DNA of 41,917 nucleotides from a virus. Position 1 is the first letter of the stretch. Every line of letters starts with the position of its first letter. The DNA lies in the IMG/VR virus record IMGVR_UViG_3300047550_003664, positions 1 to 41,917 of that record. One strand, written 5' to 3'. Position numbers and translations under genes: made by a program. Shown in pieces: positions 7,206-15,097 of the stretch. The notes under the pieces are model-generated. The model was not told the origin of the DNA. It was given only the letters and a program-made list of their open reading frames with translations, and made no database searches.

Positions 7206-8266
7206 GAGACTTCAATGTGTTAAAAGAGGAGGTTGAAAGAGGCTTGGAAGGAAGAAATAGTGGCATTCCAATGGGCTTCAACAGACTCAACAAATATGTA
7301 GGTATTAGAAAAAGGATGTATTTTCTTCTTTTTGGTGCTACAGGATCTGGAAAGTCAGCATTTTGTCATTCTTCATTCATTCTCAATCCATTTGATTGGT
7401 GGTATGCCAATAAACAAAACTTGAATGTAAAGCTCAAGTTTATTCTTTTCTCCATGGAAAGAAGCAAGGTGTATACACTAGCCAAGTGGACCAGTAGGAA
7501 AATATTCCTAGAGCAAGGGGTAAATATTCCCATTGCCAAGCTGCTGGGATGGTGGGATACAAAGCTTACAAAGGATGAGCATGACTTATTTCTCATGTAT
7601 GAGGACTACATCAATGAACTTTGTGAGGTGTGTACAATTATTGAGGGTGCTCAAAATCCCACAGGAGTGTACAAATACCTTAAAAAGTATGCTGAAAGTG
7701 AAGGTAAGATTGAGGAAATCAGCGAATTTGAAAAGGTGTATCTTCCTCATCACCCTAATAACATGGTGATTCCCATTATTGACCACTTTGGTTTGTTGAA
7801 GCCAGAGAAATCCATGAACAAGAAGGAAGCCATTGACAAGGCTAGCGAGTATTTCCAATGGGCTAGGGACTTTCTTGGCTATACACCAATAGGTGTCTCT
7901 CAACTTAACAGGAATCTCAGCAATCCCATCTATCAGAAGATGGATAGCTTTGAGCCTAGCTTAGATGATGTCAAGGAGAGCGGTAGACCTGCAGAGGATA
8001 GTGATGTTGTCATGTCGTTATTTCAACCTTCTAGGTATAAAACATACGATGCCAGTTATAACAATGTCAGCAAGTTTATTAGTCCTGAGGGTGCAGATTG
8101 CTTCAGAAGCATAAAGATTCTTAAAAATACATACGGAGAATCGGATTTAAGGATTGGTATGGGATTTCATGGCTCTACAGGAACATTCAAAGAGCTTCCC
8201 AAACCCAAGCATATGGAAGGATTTGATTACGATAGCTTATTCACAGGTCAATTTTTCTTAGAATGA
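7202..8266 (+). CDS. DnaB-like replicative helicase (RecA-fold)
   Basis: 354 residues. Walker A is GATGSGKS (45-52); a Walker B-type strand is VIPIIDHFGLL; further SF4 features are GVSQLNRNL and the SGRPAEDSDVVMSLFQP segment. It lacks the N-terminal primase-interaction domain of bacterial DnaB. It should form a hexamer that unwinds DNA 5'-3' ahead of the family B polymerase, with the primase encoded at 12212. It overlaps both neighbours by 4 bases. A KaiC-like ATPase is a less likely alternative. Confidence 0.8.
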   Translation: MRDFNVLKEEVERGLEGRNSGIPMGFNRLNKYVGIRKRMYFLLFGATGSGKSAFCHSSFILNPFDWWYANKQNLNVKLKFILFSMERSKVYTLAKWTSRKIFLEQGVNIPIAKLLGWWDTKLTKDEHDLFLMYEDYINELCEVCTIIEGAQNPTGVYKYLKKYAESEGKIEEISEFEKVYLPHHPNNMVIPIIDHFGLLKPEKSMNKKEAIDKASEYFQWARDFLGYTPIGVSQLNRNLSNPIYQKMDSFEPSLDDVKESGRPAEDSDVVMSLFQPSRYKTYDASYNNVSKFISPEGADCFRSIKILKNTYGESDLRIGMGFHGSTGTFKELPKPKHMEGFDYDSLFTGQFFLE

Positions 8267-8457
8267 ACAACATGTATGAAGCATTTGGCACATCTACATT
8301 TCCAAAAAAGAAGGAATGTTATTGGCAATTGGTATTGATGCCCACAATTTCAGTTTATACAAGCAAGTGTGATGGACATACAGCGATAAACATGGAATGG
8401 CTGTTCTGGTGTTTCACTATTCTCAAAAGGCCTAAAGATAAAATAATAGCTGTATGA
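8263..8457 (+). CDS. Small hypothetical protein
   Basis: 64 residues, rich in aromatics (INMEWLFWCF) and lacking any known motif. It lies between the two helicases and overlaps each by 4 bases, so it is probably translated with them. A second methionine at 8272 could be the real start. Function unknown. Confidence 0.6.
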   Translation: MNNMYEAFGTSTFPKKKECYWQLVLMPTISVYTSKCDGHTAINMEWLFWCFTILKRPKDKIIAV

Positions 8458-9323
8458 GCTTAAGAGATGAGAAACAACAGCTATTTGCTAAAAAGTGGAT
8501 GGATGATGGTGACAAATTTGGTATTCTCTTATTAGCACCTAGGTTTGGGAAAATAAGGACCACCATCAACATTTTCAACAAACTACAGCCAAAGAGAATA
8601 CTCATTGCCTATCCAGATTTGAAAATAGAGGCTTCTTGGAAGAACGATTTTGAGAAATTTGGATTTGTACATGATGACATCACCTTCACCACTCATTTGT
8701 CGCTAAAAAAGTATGTCAACGAGAAATATGACATGATAGTGATAGATGAAATCCATCTCCTCAGCACCAACCAATTGGACAGTTTAGAAACCCTCATTGC
8801 TACAAATAATGAGGAAAATGTTCTTGGTTTAACAGGAACAATGACTAGAGAGACAGAGGCAGAGATATTTGATGCTACAGGACTGGATGTCGTTGTAAGA
8901 TATCCCATTGAGGCTGCTGTGAGAGATGGGATAGTGGCTGATTACGAAATCATTGTCAAAACTGTACCTCTTGACAACACTAAGCCTTTGAATTTCAAGG
9001 GCAAAATGCGTACAGAGAAGAAGCAATTTGATGCTATTGGATGGGTGATAGAGCAAAAACAGCTTCGTGGAGAGGAAACAATGTTCCTAAGGCTATCCAG
9101 AATGAGGATAATACAGAACAGCATTGCTAAATTGGAATACACCAGAAAGCTCTTGGAACAAATGAAGCATGAGAGAGTGCTGGTATTTTGTGGTGTCACC
9201 AAGATTGCTGATAGTTTAGGTATTCCCTCCTATCATAGTAAGGCTGGTGAGAGAAAGATGTTTGAGGACTTTGCTAACGGAGAAGGTAATCACATGGCTG
9301 TTGTGAAGATTGGTAACACGGGT
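8454..9323 (+). CDS. SF2 helicase, exon 1
   Basis: The first 290 residues of an intron-split superfamily 2 helicase/ATPase. Motif I is APRFGKIRT (28-36; Ile instead of Ser/Thr after GK), motif II is DEIH (98-101), motif III is LTGT (126-129), and motif V begins as GNTG at the exon end. Reading past 9323 gives one Arg codon and then a stop. The reading frame resumes in phase at 10320, where the missing end of motif V and motif VI are encoded. The joined protein has 361 residues. It may act in branch migration, replication restart or transcription of late DNA, as T4 UvsW-like proteins do. Confidence 0.85.
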
Positions 9324-9454
9324 AGATGAAAGTTATGCCCGTATAAAACTCCTCTAATTCGGTGAAGCCTGACCATTAAGTTGAAGGTAATACCGAGCCA
9401 AGCAGAAATAGAAATATTTCAGGCGTGTGTAGAGACTATTCCGAAAGGAAGTAC

Positions 9455-9462
9455 TATATTTG
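9455..9462 (+). promoter_or_regulatory. Possible -7 promoter element inside the intron
   Basis: TATATTTG matches the Bacteroidota -7 consensus TAnnTTTG and lies 41 bases upstream of the endonuclease start. No TTTG/TTGG is found at the expected -33 distance (the bases there are GAGA and part of P7), so this is a weak candidate for separate endonuclease expression. Confidence 0.3.
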
Positions 9463-9502
9463 TAAAAGAATATGGGAAACGGGGAGTGTTATTTGAATTT
9501 AT

Positions 9503-10276
9503 ATGTACAGGATATATTATTTAACATCAGATAAAGATTTTAACATGCCTATGTACGTAGGTATGACTAAGTTATTGTTAAAAGATAGACTTAAAAATCA
9601 TCTTTCACATACTAAGAAACATAGTAAAATCAATAACTGGAAAAAGTCAGTAAATAATGTTAGAATCTGTCTGATTGAAGATGGTATACAAACTTTTGAG
9701 GAATGTAGCAGTGCAGAACTTGGTTGGATAAACTTCTGGAAAAAAATTAATCCAGAATTAAAGAATTCTATTTTTTATAAACTTTCTGACAATCCCTACA
9801 AAAATTCTATTGAGAATATAAGAAAAAACATCTCTGAAGGAGTTAGAAGAAAAAGATGTAAAGATGTAATTGTTTTGGATTTAAATGGAAATTTTGTAGG
9901 TGAGTTTCCCACTATTAAAGAGGCTTCTTTAAATACCAAAATTAAAGAAGAAACAATATCTTTAATATTAAAAAACAAGTCAAAGGCAAGTAAGTTAATA
10001 TTCATATACAAAGATGAATATGTAGAAGGTCTTGACTATAGTCATAAAGTTTATTTTGCAAAAAATAGAAATCCTTGTAAAATCAAACCTGTTGTATCTG
10101 AAAACTGCAGAAATAAGAGAAAAATCAGTTGTGTTGTAAAAAACACTATCACAGGAGAAGTTTTTAATTTTTCTTCTCAACAAAAAGCTTGTGATTATTT
10201 TGGTTTTTCTTCTTCTCTTTACTCAAGAAATAAAAAGTCAGGAAAACTTTATAAAGGTACATATAAATTTGAATAG
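9503..10276 (+). CDS. GIY-YIG homing endonuclease with NUMOD-type DNA-binding repeats
   Basis: 257 residues inside the intron. The GIY-YIG nuclease domain is N-terminal: IYY (4-6), YVG (18-20), Arg29 in KDRLKNHL and Glu72 in AELGWINFW. After a NPYKNS linker come two modules that look like NUMOD1-type helix-turn-helix DNA-binding repeats (VIVLDLNGNFVGEFPTIKEA, ~115-150; NTITGEVFNFSSQQKACDYF, ~215-255). It should cut intronless alleles of the helicase gene near motif V and promote intron spread. Its A+T-rich codon use differs from neighbouring genes, as expected for an invading element. Confidence 0.88.
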   Translation: MYRIYYLTSDKDFNMPMYVGMTKLLLKDRLKNHLSHTKKHSKINNWKKSVNNVRICLIEDGIQTFEECSSAELGWINFWKKINPELKNSIFYKLSDNPYKNSIENIRKNISEGVRRKRCKDVIVLDLNGNFVGEFPTIKEASLNTKIKEETISLILKNKSKASKLIFIYKDEYVEGLDYSHKVYFAKNRNPCKIKPVVSENCRNKRKISCVVKNTITGEVFNFSSQQKACDYFGFSSSLYSRNKKSGKLYKGTYKFE

Positions 10277-10319
10277 CAAAGATATAGTCCGAACCTCAAA
10301 GAAATTTGAGTAACATAAG

Positions 10320-10535
10320 GTAACGTATAAACCACTTAACAAGGTGATCATCAACTATTTCGATAGCAATGGAGAAAATCTTGCACAAAAGATCAACCGA
10401 TGCATGGCAATGGAATATGACAATCCTGACAAGAAGGCAATCATTTATATAATATGCTCTACAGAGGAGGTGGAGAAGAAATGGCTCATGAAGGCCTTGG
10501 AGTTCTTCCAAGCTGACAAAATAAAGTTTGAATAA
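10320..10535 (+). CDS. SF2 helicase, exon 2
   Basis: The last 71 residues of the split helicase. It opens VTYKPLNKVIINYFDSN, completing motif V across the splice junction (GNTG joined to VTY), and carries motif VI as QKINRC (residues 313-318 of the joined protein). Exon 2 has no start of its own that would give a functional domain; a GTG at 10344 is in frame but would miss motif V. The last codons (AAG TTT GAA) overlap the -33 element of the next promoter. Confidence 0.85.
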   Translation, partial: VTYKPLNKVIINYFDSNGENLAQKINRCMAMEYDNPDKKAIIYIICSTEEVEKKWLMKALEFFQADKIKFE

Positions 10536-10557
10536 CCAAAAAAGTTAGCTATCTTTG
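10527..10557 (+). promoter_or_regulatory. Bacteroidota-type promoter for the Sak4/SSB unit
   Basis: TTTG (10527-10530), a 19-base spacer and TATCTTTG (10550-10557) match the primary Bacteroidota promoter TTTG-N19-TAnnTTTG. The ATG of the next gene is 17 bases downstream of the -7 box. The -33 element overlaps the end of the helicase reading frame. Confidence 0.6.
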
Positions 10558-10574
10558 GTGAAACTATAGAAAGC

Positions 10575-11246
10575 ATGGCTAGCAAACTCATTGGCATCGT
10601 AGGAAACACAGGTACAGGCAAATCCACTTCCATCAAGCATCTAGATTCCAAGGAAACCTACATCATCAATGTTGCAAAGAAGGAACTTCCCTTCAAAGGA
10701 GCAGAAAAGATGTACAACACGGAAAACAAGAATTACAAGGAAGTGGATGACATAAATGATGTAACACGTCTTTTGCTCACACTTTCTGAAAAAGCTCCTC
10801 AAATCAAGAACATCATTATTGAGGACAGCAATTACATGATGAGCTTCAGAATGGCTGAAAAAGCTACAGAGGTGGGATTTACAAAATTCACTATTCTCAT
10901 GAGAGATATGGTGGATTTGTTCAAGACAGCTAGGAAACTTAGGGATGACATCAAAGTGTTCTATTTCTCCCATCCGGAAACTATTGAAGATGGTGGTGAG
11001 ATAGTGGGATATAAGATAAAGACCTCTGGCAAAGCTCTTGATAATCAAATCGCTCTTGAGGGCTTGTTCACCATCTGTCTTTACACGTATGTAGAAGAAA
11101 GCAAAGACGGTGCAGCAAATTATTATTTCCTTACAAACAGGTTTAAGAAATTCCCTGCAAAATCTCCTAGCGGAATGTTTGAGGATCTTAAAATTCCCAA
11201 CGATCTCAATCTTGTTTGTAAAAAAGTAGACGAGTATTATTCTTAA
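10575..11246 (+). CDS. Sak4-like RecA-fold ATPase
   Basis: 223 residues. Walker A is GNTGTGKST (10-18); a Walker B-type strand is IKNIIIEDSN; and FYFSHPE is the sensor-type strand. Size and layout match the phage AAA_24/Sak4 group, which anneal single strands or promote strand exchange together with a cognate SSB. The next gene encodes an SSB-like protein, the usual partner. It begins a transcription unit just behind a good promoter and ends 21 bases before the next start. Confidence 0.7.
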   Translation: MASKLIGIVGNTGTGKSTSIKHLDSKETYIINVAKKELPFKGAEKMYNTENKNYKEVDDINDVTRLLLTLSEKAPQIKNIIIEDSNYMMSFRMAEKATEVGFTKFTILMRDMVDLFKTARKLRDDIKVFYFSHPETIEDGGEIVGYKIKTSGKALDNQIALEGLFTICLYTYVEESKDGAANYYFLTNRFKKFPAKSPSGMFEDLKIPNDLNLVCKKVDEYYS

Positions 11247-11267
11247 CCAAAAACAAAACACAAAACA

Positions 11268-12137
11268 ATGGCAATTGGAGGAAGTAAACGAGAAAGCAAT
11301 GTCGAACAGAAGGATTTTGCAAAAAAGATAGGCCTGTTCGAAGCCAAGGTGATTGCTGTAAATCCTTCTATGGAGGAGTATTCCGAGATTCTTGGAATTG
11401 AACTCAAAGAGGGAAGCAAGGCTGTAGAATATCTTGGTACATCCACTGAAGGAAACACCACTCTTAGGGTGGATTTCTGGCTTGAAGAGGTGAAAACCAA
11501 GGAGAAGTATAAAGTGAACTTCTTCCTTGAGGACAAGAAGAAGAGCAACAAGGATGGTACAAAAACGCAATTCATCAACAGCATCGGTACCACCTCTTGG
11601 GCAGAGAGTCAGAACTCTCTTCCTGATTGGTTTGTTGGAAGGGACTATCGTACAGCTTATGTAGGTGAGGAAGAGCTTTATAATTTCCTCAGGACATGGC
11701 TTGGTAATCTCAACTATCGTGATGCTGAAACTGTGCTTGAGATTGATTGGAAAATGCTGATGAAAGGCAATGTAAAAGACATCAGGTCTCAGATTGATGG
11801 TGAATATTGCACTAATGTTGTAGCTCTCGCCACTGTAAAAACCGTCGAAAAGGATGGTGAAATAAAGGAATATCAGGGAGTATACAACAAAGCATTCCTT
11901 CCCTCATATGCTCTGAAACAATTCAGACTTGTGGATTATTCCAAGCCTGAACTTCAGAACAGCCTAAGGCTCAAGAAGAGCAAAGAGCTAAAGGCCCACG
12001 AAAGGTTTGTTGTCAACATCACTGGAGAATATGGCTGCAGGGATTTCTATTCTCTCAAGGAGCTTCGTGAATACAACTCACTTGAGAACATGACAGCTTC
12101 TGACAAGGTGATTTCTTCAGACGACGACAGCTATTAA
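11268..12137 (+). CDS. Putative single-stranded DNA-binding protein
   Basis: 289 residues. It is beta-rich with an acidic, flexible tail (SDKVISSDDDSY), as in SSBs that use the tail to recruit partners. The segments NPSMEEYSEILGIEL and RVDFWLEEV resemble proteins annotated as SSB in related phages. It is preceded by an A-rich leader and lies directly behind the Sak4-like ATPase. It is longer than OB-fold SSBs of bacteria (about 170 residues), and no OB signature can be proven by eye; the assignment depends on the tail, size and synteny. Confidence 0.55.
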   Translation: MAIGGSKRESNVEQKDFAKKIGLFEAKVIAVNPSMEEYSEILGIELKEGSKAVEYLGTSTEGNTTLRVDFWLEEVKTKEKYKVNFFLEDKKKSNKDGTKTQFINSIGTTSWAESQNSLPDWFVGRDYRTAYVGEEELYNFLRTWLGNLNYRDAETVLEIDWKMLMKGNVKDIRSQIDGEYCTNVVALATVKTVEKDGEIKEYQGVYNKAFLPSYALKQFRLVDYSKPELQNSLRLKKSKELKAHERFVVNITGEYGCRDFYSLKELREYNSLENMTASDKVISSDDDSY

Positions 12138-12159
12138 TTGTAGGCATTTCCTTCTAAAT

Positions 12160-12190
12160 CCCCATCACATCCTATTGGTATGTGGTGGGG
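12160..12190 (+). terminator. Stem-loop terminator after the SSB gene
   Basis: Eleven-base-pair stem (12160-12170 with 12180-12190, one T-G pair) with a nine-base loop CCTATTGGT, followed by ATTTTCTTAT. It ends the Sak4/SSB unit. Its loop contains the TTGG of the downstream promoter. Confidence 0.7.
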
Positions 12191-12205
12191 ATTTTCTTAT
12201 ATTTG
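12175..12205 (+). promoter_or_regulatory. Bacteroidota-type promoter overlapping a terminator
   Basis: TTGG (12175-12178), a 19-base spacer and TATATTTG (12198-12205) precede the primase start at 12212. The -33 element is in the terminator loop and the spacer runs through the 3' arm of the stem. Confidence 0.55.
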
Positions 12206-12211
12206 AACAAT

Positions 12212-13219
12212 ATGATAAAGGGTGGTTTGAGGGTGAGACTCACCAAAGAAAGTGTGCTGTCACTAATTAGCGAGTATGACATCTTCAAATATTACATGCC
12301 TAATGAATGGAAACTCAATAGATCATGCCATTCTCCATTTAGAAAAGACTCCCATCCCTCTTTCATAATAGGAGACAGACATGGGAAGTTGTATTTCATA
12401 GATTTTGCAGACAGCAGCAAAAGAGGTGATTGTTTTGAGTTTGTAAGAGCTCTTTTCAATCATCCCACCATTAAGGAAACTCTTCAGAGAATAGATGTCG
12501 ATTTTGGTCTTGGTATTGGAGAAGGTGTTGTAAAGAAGGACTACAAGACAAACATCATTAATACATATGAGCAGCCTATAATGGATGATGCTAAGTGTTA
12601 TTCCTTGGTGCAGGTGGTGACAAGAAAGTTTACCAATAGAGAACTTCAATATTGGAACGAATACCATCAAACTGAGGATGATCTTAGGAACAACAATGTA
12701 TATGCTGTAAAGAAAGTGTTTCTCAACAGGCAATTGTTCAACATTGCTGAGAAGGAGATGGTGTTTGGCTATCTGTATGACAGATGCTGGAAGATTTACA
12801 GGCCTTTAAATCCAAGAGAGAGCAAATGGATGCCTAATAATGTTCCCATTGTTACAATGGATGGAAAAGATGACATAAAAGCTAATCATACAGCCATCAT
12901 CACCAAGTCTAAAAAAGACTACATGGTGTTGAAGAAAGTGTTTCCTTATGTTTGTGCTGTTCAGAATGAAAGTGTAGCATGTTTTAACGAAGAGAATGTA
13001 GAGCATATAAGAGCTAATTCATCACGTCAGATATTGGCTTTTGATAGCGATGGGGCTGGTGTGATGAACAGTCAGAAGATAACGAAGATGTTTAATTTCG
13101 AATACATAAACGTTCCTAAAATCTATTTAAACGAAGGCATCAAGGATTTTGCTGATTTAGCAAAAAAGCATGGTCTACAATCAATCGAACACTATCTAAA
13201 GGAAAAACAATTATTATGA
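12212..13219 (+). CDS. DnaG-type DNA primase
   Basis: 335 residues from MIKGGLRVRL; the upstream ATG at 12182 lies inside the terminator stem and is rejected. The N-terminal region (CHSPFRKDSHPSF, then KRGDCFEFV) has the layout of the DnaG zinc-binding domain with a reduced set of Cys/His ligands. The C-terminal TOPRIM-type motif is FDSDGAGV (DSDG at 278-281), followed by KDFADL, which corresponds to the K-D-x-(D/N) element. It would synthesise RNA primers for the polymerase in concert with the DnaB-like helicase. Its TGA stop overlaps the next start. Confidence 0.82.
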   Translation: MIKGGLRVRLTKESVLSLISEYDIFKYYMPNEWKLNRSCHSPFRKDSHPSFIIGDRHGKLYFIDFADSSKRGDCFEFVRALFNHPTIKETLQRIDVDFGLGIGEGVVKKDYKTNIINTYEQPIMDDAKCYSLVQVVTRKFTNRELQYWNEYHQTEDDLRNNNVYAVKKVFLNRQLFNIAEKEMVFGYLYDRCWKIYRPLNPRESKWMPNNVPIVTMDGKDDIKANHTAIITKSKKDYMVLKKVFPYVCAVQNESVACFNEENVEHIRANSSRQILAFDSDGAGVMNSQKITKMFNFEYINVPKIYLNEGIKDFADLAKKHGLQSIEHYLKEKQLL

Positions 13220-13374
13220 CAATACCAGAACTGGTGGCAGCTATTCAAGAGGATGTAGAATGGCTATCTAATTCGGAAGATGATGAGGTGGAATGTATAC
13301 CAATAGAGATTTTAGAAGGTGTATTAAGTAAGTATTTTAACCAAACAATCAAAATTTCACAAAATTGGAACTAG
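13216..13374 (+). CDS. Small acidic hypothetical protein
   Basis: 52 residues starting MTIPELVAAIQ, very acidic in the middle (SEDDEVECIP). It overlaps the primase stop (ATGA) and the next gene by 10 bases. Function unknown; overlaps on both sides support its reality. Confidence 0.5.
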   Translation: MTIPELVAAIQEDVEWLSNSEDDEVECIPIEILEGVLSKYFNQTIKISQNWN

Positions 13375-13568
13375 AAAGGTATACGAAGAACTTAAAATTG
13401 GATGGTGAAAAAGTGATGTCCTATAACACACACGTTGCCACTGTTGATTATTCTCAAAAGAAAGTGTTCATACATAAATGGTGGAGTGCCACCACAGCTA
13501 AACATATTAATTATGTAGCCAAAAAACTTGGCTATCAAACGGAAGTGAATAACAATTTTTCTAATTAA
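13365..13568 (+). CDS. DUF8033-like small protein
   Basis: Up to 67 residues. LKLDGEKVMSYNTHVATVDY and WWSATTAKHINYVAKKLG match a phage family I recall as DUF8033. No ATG covers the LKLDG segment: a TTG at 13365 gives full length, while the ATG at 13416 would drop it. The TTG is preferred because the segment before the ATG is part of the conserved domain. Function unknown. Confidence 0.6.
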   Translation: MELERYTKNLKLDGEKVMSYNTHVATVDYSQKKVFIHKWWSATTAKHINYVAKKLGYQTEVNNNFSN

Positions 13569-13582
13569 CAAAACCAAACAAA

Positions 13583-14365
13583 ATGAGCTATGTTTCCGAC
13601 AGGCAGTATCTTTTGAACATCAATGTTCCTGCCACTACAAGAACTTACAAAGCTATTCCTCATGGACATCTTATTGATGTTACAATGCAATCTCTTGAGC
13701 AAGCAGGTTTTAAGGTGGAGAGTGAACAATATTATTCAGCAATTGATGGTCTTGTTGCCACTGGCAGATATTCCATCAGCAATGTTAACGATAGTGAGAT
13801 GAAGCTTCAGATTGCTTGGCAGAACAGCTATAACAAGTCCAAGAGTCTCAAGTTTGCTATTGGTGCTTATGTGATTGTGTGTGGTAATGGTCTTGTACAT
13901 GGAGACATGGGAGCTTTCAAGCGTAAGCATGTTTCTGATGTACAGGAATTCACTCCTTCCAAGATTGCTGAATACATCACAAAAGCAGGAGATATGTTTT
14001 CAATGATGCAGAAGGAGAGAGAAGTGATGAAGACTATTGAGATTTCTCCTCGTCTGAGGGCTGAACTCATTGGTCGCATGTTCATCGAAGAGGACTTCAT
14101 CCATAGCACACAGCTGAACATCATCAGCAAGGAGATTAAAGCTCCTACGCACGACTATAATGCTCCTAACACCATGTGGGAATTGTACAACTTCACCACT
14201 TTCTCCATGAAACAGCTTCACCCCAGCCTCTGGATGGAGAATCACATTGATGCTCACACATGGTTTGTGAATGAATCAGGTGCTATTGTGAATGCAAAAT
14301 CTTCTTCGATGGTGGTAACACAGGATTTAGCCACTAATAATAACACACCTATAGAAGTATTCTAA
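13583..14365 (+). CDS. DUF932 family phage protein
   Basis: 260 residues. Characteristic segments are FKVESEQYYSAIDGLVATGRY, YVIVCGNGLVHGDM and FKRKHV, matching the DUF932/plasmid-like protein family found in phages and plasmids. Function is unknown; members lie near replication or recombination genes, as here. An A-rich leader (AACAAAACCAAACAAA) precedes the start. Confidence 0.75.
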   Translation: MSYVSDRQYLLNINVPATTRTYKAIPHGHLIDVTMQSLEQAGFKVESEQYYSAIDGLVATGRYSISNVNDSEMKLQIAWQNSYNKSKSLKFAIGAYVIVCGNGLVHGDMGAFKRKHVSDVQEFTPSKIAEYITKAGDMFSMMQKEREVMKTIEISPRLRAELIGRMFIEEDFIHSTQLNIISKEIKAPTHDYNAPNTMWELYNFTTFSMKQLHPSLWMENHIDAHTWFVNESGAIVNAKSSSMVVTQDLATNNNTPIEVF

Positions 14366-14366
14366 T

Positions 14367-15092
14367 ATGAATTGGGATAATTTTTCCAAGCAATTCCATG
14401 AGAGTTGGCATGCGAAAATGAGACCCTTCATAGAATCAGAAGAGTGTGACAAGATTTATGAACATTTGAAGAACAGAAGTAAGAGGGGGCATGTAATTGC
14501 CCCTTCTTCTTCTAACACCTTCAGATGTTTTAGAGAAACACCTTATGATGATGTGAAGCTTGTTCTCATGGGCATGGCTCCCTATCACACAATTTACAAA
14601 ACCATCAATGACAACATCATTGTTGCTGATGGATTGCTGATGGGATGCAGCAATACAGATGTTCTTCAGCCCAGTCTTAGGAATTTCTATGAGACAATAG
14701 AGAGAGATGTGTATGGAGGAAACAGCCAAGGTAGGTGGTTCAATCCTGATGTCACCTATTTGGCAAAACAGGGAGTGCTGATGTGTAATGCATCTCTCAC
14801 CACTGAGATAAACAAAGCAGGAAGTCATTTGGAAATATGGCATCCATTTACAAAATATCTCATAGAAGATGTTCTATCTCACACAGGAGCCCCTATTGTA
14901 TTCTTAGGTAAAGATGCTGCTCAGTTTGAAAAATACGTATTCCCTTTCCAATGGAGTTTCACTGTCTCTCACCCAGCAGCAGCAGCTTACAAGGGAACAG
15001 AATGGAATGCAGATGACATATTCAACAGATTGAATAAGCTTCTTAAAGACATGAACAATTTTGAAATTCAATGGCTTGATAATAAAAACTAG
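14367..15092 (+). CDS. Uracil-DNA glycosylase-fold protein lacking the catalytic Asp
   Basis: 241 residues. It aligns by eye with family 1 UDG: VKLVLMGMAPYH at 63-74 occupies the GQDPYH position, QPSLRNFYETIERD the PPSLKN position, LAKQGVLMCNASLT the strand with the uracil-reading Asn (N141), and VSHPAAAAY (H202) the HPSPLS loop. The water-activating Asp is Ala71 and HPSP has become HPAA. Uracil excision is therefore doubtful. It could be a divergent enzyme, or a structural partner of the polymerase, as poxvirus D4 is. It lies between the DUF932 and rIIA genes. Confidence 0.7.
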   Translation: MNWDNFSKQFHESWHAKMRPFIESEECDKIYEHLKNRSKRGHVIAPSSSNTFRCFRETPYDDVKLVLMGMAPYHTIYKTINDNIIVADGLLMGCSNTDVLQPSLRNFYETIERDVYGGNSQGRWFNPDVTYLAKQGVLMCNASLTTEINKAGSHLEIWHPFTKYLIEDVLSHTGAPIVFLGKDAAQFEKYVFPFQWSFTVSHPAAAAYKGTEWNADDIFNRLNKLLKDMNNFEIQWLDNKN

Positions 15093-15097
15093 AAAAT

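Larger units (their letters stand above)
9324..10319 (+). ncRNA. Group I self-splicing intron
   Basis: A 996-base intron. P1: the exon end ACGGGT (9318-9323) pairs with GCCCGT (9337-9342), leaving the diagnostic U-G pair at the splice site. P10: GTTAT (9332-9336) pairs with the first exon-2 bases GTAAC (10320-10324). P3: TTCGG (9358-9362) with CCGAA (9441-9445). P7: GACTAT (9434-9439) with ATAGTC (10284-10289). P9: CTCAAA/TTTGAG (10295-10300/10305-10310), closed by a GAAA loop. The last intron base is G10319. The endonuclease gene lies between the P3/P7 5' strands and the P7 3' strand, that is, in the P8 loop. Splicing restores the helicase frame exactly. Confidence 0.88.

Noticed and set aside
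9324-9329. Stop codon in the helicase interpreted as a frameshift or pseudogene
   Set aside because: Group I intron pairings and an exactly in-phase continuation at 10320 explain the stop.
10641-11570. 309-residue open frame on the - strand opposite the Sak4 and SSB genes
   Set aside because: It spans two well-supported genes and their gap, its translation is hydrophobic/Cys-rich without a domain, and it reflects the third-position composition of the + strand genes.
12182-12211. Upstream start for the primase
   Set aside because: The ATG lies inside the terminator stem and upstream of the -7 box.
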